64,000 bases of DNA from Vigna angularis (Eukaryota > Streptophyta > Magnoliopsida > Fabales > Fabaceae). The notes under the pieces were generated by a model that searched no databases, was not told the origin of the DNA, and worked only from the letters and a program-made list of their open reading frames with translations. How positions within the stretch are numbered: position 1 is the first letter of the stretch; every line of letters begins with the position of its first letter. Below, piece after piece: positions 60,365 through 64,000 of this stretch. The translations under genes were made by a program, and so were the position numbers. The DNA lies in contig NC_068976.1 in the NCBI RefSeq assembly GCF_016808095.1, positions 19,066,371-19,130,370 of the forward strand, given 5' to 3'.

Positions 60365-63300
60365 CTAATTTCGAACTTCAATTCGTCTGCGGAGACAGAA
60401 GTAGGCCAAGACACGGAAGCACAGAGCCATGGCTACCATAATCCATGCTTCAGTTAAGCCTCCATTCAAGTTTACTGTGTCAAATGATGGTGAACTCTGC
60501 AGTGTTCTGCACCCTCTCTCGCTTTCACACTCATATAGTTGTTCTCCTGAATACTGCACTTTCAGAAGAAGTCTGAAGCCATAGTACACGAATGATAAAT
60601 ACTTCAACCACTGCATCACCTTCGGTACGTGCTGCATGCAACAAAATCAACCATTTTGTGTTACAAGGTATTTGAATGCAAAAGTTATTATACTGCAATT
60701 CTTACCAAAATCATACCTGGACATAGTAGCCACCGGTGAGAAGGAACAACATTAGTATCAAAGAAGCAACTATCCCTGCTCTTTGAATGCTCATTACTGC
60801 AGCTCCAAATAGTTCTCCTGCTCCCTGTTAAGATTGTTGTATTCATCAAAGCTCCAAACATATGATGTTCCATTTACATATAATGTCTCAACATGGGTTT
60901 TTCTTTTTTACATATCCTAAGCAAATTTGCCCATATATTACGAAAGTGTGCAAGTCAAAAAAATATTATTGGTAAATCGTGTGAATTCATCACAACTTAA
61001 AAAACAAAGTCGTGAGAATTCCAAACAACTTAAAAAAATGAAATCATCAAGAAGAGTAATGACGACTTCATTTTCTCATAAATTAATATTAACATCGTGA
61101 TTCCTGATGACTTCATTTTCTTATGAATAAGTTGTGTGAAGATCTTACCGGAAGGATTGTTAGAATATAAACAAAGTTCTACACGAGATAAAACAAGAGG
61201 TGAACATGAGTTTTTATACATGTAAGAAACTTTCTTTGTAAGAGATATTTTGAAGTGGTACCAAAATCAAATTCGTGAGGGTTTGGCCCAGAATGAACGA
61301 TATTTTACTATTGTAGAGATCTATGTGTATTGTCTCTTCCTACAATTAGTATCAGAGTTGATAGTTCATCCACACAACTTATCTCATGAGTAATATTTTT
61401 TTTTATTTGTCCATTTTCATAATATTTACACAAATTTGTTCCATATATGTAAACAAAACCCTCAATATGGCTTACTTGACTTGTTATAGCTATTAGCAGC
61501 ACCGCGAACAAAGTCAGGAAGAAGCAAGCAACAGTCCTCTTAAACCCAGCCATGAAGTACAAGATAAGCATGAAGAAAGTAGGGTAAAAAACATGCGCCA
61601 CCATATCACACAGAGTGCTGCTTACGTAGTATACACTCAGTCTATACATATCTGCTTTCCTTTCTTTCACCAAATAGACCTTTTCAAATGGAAAGACATA
61701 GACTGCTCCAAAAATGCATGAAGATGTCCAGAATATACAGATATAGAACATTAATCCAACCTGCACAAAGATAGTGGTTCGTTCTAATGTTAATGTCCCA
61801 GCCTTGTAAAATGTGAAAACAAAATCATCGAAAAAACTACCTGATCTCTAACTTGAGCCTCTGTATTGGTTGAGGATTTCCACCAAAGTAGCCCCAACAA
61901 AAGAGCAATGCCAAGTGCTTGAACTAATCTTAATTTATCAAAATAGTCCTTGCATCTTGCTCTGAATGTTCTCTTGTAAAGAATGAAGAATTGGTCCAAC
62001 CAACTCACTGTCCAGTCCTTTTTAACCTGAATGGCAAGCTGAAGATGTTCTGGTGTGTTTGCTGCTCCATGATTCTCATCTTTTTCTTTTGGTTCCAGTG
62101 TTTCCTTATACTTGAGTTGTAGATACTAAGAATAACGGAGCGATTATTAAGTGGTATAATGAGATTGAACATGCATAAAAGATATATAATGCAGAGTCTT
62201 ACTTTAATAACAGATTTTGAGCGGTCGGCAGATTCTTGATCTTTGAAAGTATCTTGAGGAAAGCTTATGTTATTCACTTGTCCAGTTGCCAAGTCAAGCA
62301 TGAATTCTGCAGGATTCATTGGTATTTCCGGGGTGAAACTCAACGATGAAAAGTACTGCATTGAGTCCTTGGCCTTCCCATAGTAAATGGGGTATCCTTC
62401 TGATATAAGAAGAAGTTTGTCAAACATGTGAAAGATTCTGCTGGATGGCTGGTGAATTGTTGTGATTATGGTCCTTCCACCCTAAATCAGAAGTGTTTTC
62501 AGCATATATTCCAAATTGTGAATCTAGACTTGAAACATGTTATCAAAATGATGGTTGTTTTTACATATATGTGTAAATTTACCCAGAAAATTATGAAAAT
62601 GGATAAGTCATAAAATAACTATTATGTATGGACGAATTTACGACGACTTCAAAAACAAAATTGTGAGAACTTTAAAGTTGTCATAACTCATGACTTCTGG
62701 AGTTCTCGTGATTTTGTTTTTGAAGTCATCATAAATTTACACAACTTAATCTATGATTAGTAATTATTTTTTGACTTATCTATTTTTGTAAATTTTGGAC
62801 AAATTTGACCCAAATACGTAAAAAAAAGCCTCAAAATGACACTTAAATATAACTACTGATACCTTGGCAAGTCCCTGAAGAGTGAGAAGGAGTCTGTTTG
62901 CTGCTGTGGAATCAAGGCCTGAAGTTGGTTCATCAAGTAGAAGCAGTGAAGGGTCAACAAGGATTTCATAGCCTATGCTGGTTCGCTTCCTTTCTCCTCC
63001 AGATATGCTTTTGAGATATCCTCCACCTATTTTTGTGTGGCGACATCTATGGTTACACAAGAGATTATTCAGGCAAACAGTTTCATTTCTTTCTTTTGGA
63101 GGAACTTGTAGCTAATTTAAGCATTCAGTAATATTCTAGACACACCTTTCAAGGCCTAGCTCCTTGATAGTGGTCTCCACTCTTGCATATTTTTGTTGCT
63201 CGCTCATATTGCCTGGTAACCTTAAGAATGCAGAGAAGATCAATGTTTCCTCTACTGTAAGTTGTGGGAAAAGCACATCCTCTTGTGTAACAAAGCCAAT

Positions 63301-63718
63301 CCTATTACACAGAAAATAAAAACAAACACAAGAGTCAACATTAGCGTATAGTCTGATAGCCATCATGTTCTGTTAAATATCAAAGCTCAAGTCATGCATG
63401 GATTCTGATTCCTATGAAGTTTTCTAACCTTCTCTTGACAGCTGCATTAAATCGAACGTCATTGTAAGTTATCTTTCCCTTTACGTTTTCAACTAATCTT
63501 CCCCCTACAACTCTCAACAAGGTTGTCTTTCCACTCCCAGAAGGACCCATCAAAGCAAGAATTTCACCAGGGCCAATGCTTCCTGTCATACCCTTCAAAA
63601 TTTTCTTGTATTTATCTTCTCCCAGGTTGTGTTGTATGGCAACTTTTGACATCACTGACTTCACAGGATTAGTGGAAGCCGCTTGGCTAGCTCTCACCTT
63701 ATACTCTACATCCTCAAA
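60365..63718 (-). CDS. ABCG26: ABC transporter G family half-transporter, ABCG26-like, first exon missing
   Basis: Eight exons visible: 63429-63718, 63146-63301, 62863-63046, 62203-62481, 61841-62125, 61476-61760, 60717-60824, 60365-60631, continuous for 617 aa. Nucleotide-binding domain: FEDVEYKVR start, Walker [11 protein letters not shown]-loop [15 protein letters not shown], signature ISGGERKR, Walker [15 protein letters not shown]-loop TIHQPSS. Then six membrane segments with [46 protein letters not shown] and [11 protein letters not shown], and the C-terminal [19 protein letters not shown]. This arrangement matches Arabidopsis ABCG26, which exports sporopollenin precursors from tapetum cells for pollen exine; the function here is by homology. 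About 80 N-terminal residues should lie in an exon beyond 64000. The stop position may be off by a base. Confidence 0.94.
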
Positions 63719-64000
63719 CTGCACAATATTGAGAATCTTTAAGGCAAATGACAACAATCATAACTACACAATCAGGAACAAAACACTGTTGATGATAATA
63801 CTATGACAGACTGAAATCAGTTTTCAATAAAAGTGGAAAATCATCAAGACCCTCGAAGTGCATTGCATGAAGAACTACGATTCTGATAAAAAGAAAAACT
63901 TTGCCCTAATGCAAAAGAATAAATTATCATATGATCTGGGTCAGTTCCTGCCAATTTTCACTTGAGACATACGCAGCTGTGTTAGCTGAGTTTCATTAAC
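63719..64000 (-). other. ABCG26-like first intron (part)
   Basis: The exon at 63429-63718 opens after an ATTGTGCAG acceptor and needs an upstream exon. No frame in the remaining 282 bp resembles the expected N-terminal residues, so this is read as intron running out of the window. Confidence 0.6.

Noticed and set aside
61030..61221. ORFs within introns of the ABCG26-like gene
   Set aside because: They lie between exons that join in frame without them and show no domain.

Overview
This is plant nuclear DNA. Genes have short exons with GT-AG introns in AT-rich spacers that carry LTR-retrotransposon and Mutator-like debris. Gene families and repeat types point to a legume, probably Phaseoleae such as Vigna or Phaseolus; the genus is my inference. 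No prokaryotic operon, CRISPR array, rRNA or convincing tRNA gene was seen.

Layout. 58-3245 (+): 3' part of a kinesin-14 gene whose motor domain is interrupted by a textbook U12-type AT-AC intron. 4651-5580 (+): DUF868 gene. 6229-9902 (+): six-exon organellar RecX-like gene. 12828-16187 (-): LRR receptor kinase of subfamily XI, RGI/SKM-like. 16188-33000: gene-poor, holding an AT-rich block, a 2,974-bp solo LTR with a 5-bp target duplication, a degenerate plant-mobile-domain (PMD) pseudogene and a 1.28-kb Mutator-like element with a GC-rich interior. 33169-36372 and 42113-45030 (+): tandem cytosolic HSP90 genes encoding 699-aa proteins that differ at one residue. 45940-46233 (-): small cysteine-motif protein. 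47887-50198 (-): membrane RING-H2 E3 ligase. 50199-57047: spacer with a TRIM-like miniature retroelement and tandem duplications. 57048-59405 (-): TMEM245/AI-2E-type membrane protein. 60365-63718 (-): ABCG26-like half transporter lacking its first exon, which lies beyond the window.

The genes do not form a pathway; each is an independent transcription unit. The clearest local interaction is between the two HSP90 paralogs. Their promoters share a heat-shock-element-like site, and their coding sequences look homogenised by gene conversion while intron 1 and the flanks have diverged. The most unusual single feature is the AT-AC intron in the kinesin. No wholly new biological system was found. 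Exon boundaries were derived by hand from splice signals and reading-frame continuity and were not checked against transcripts.
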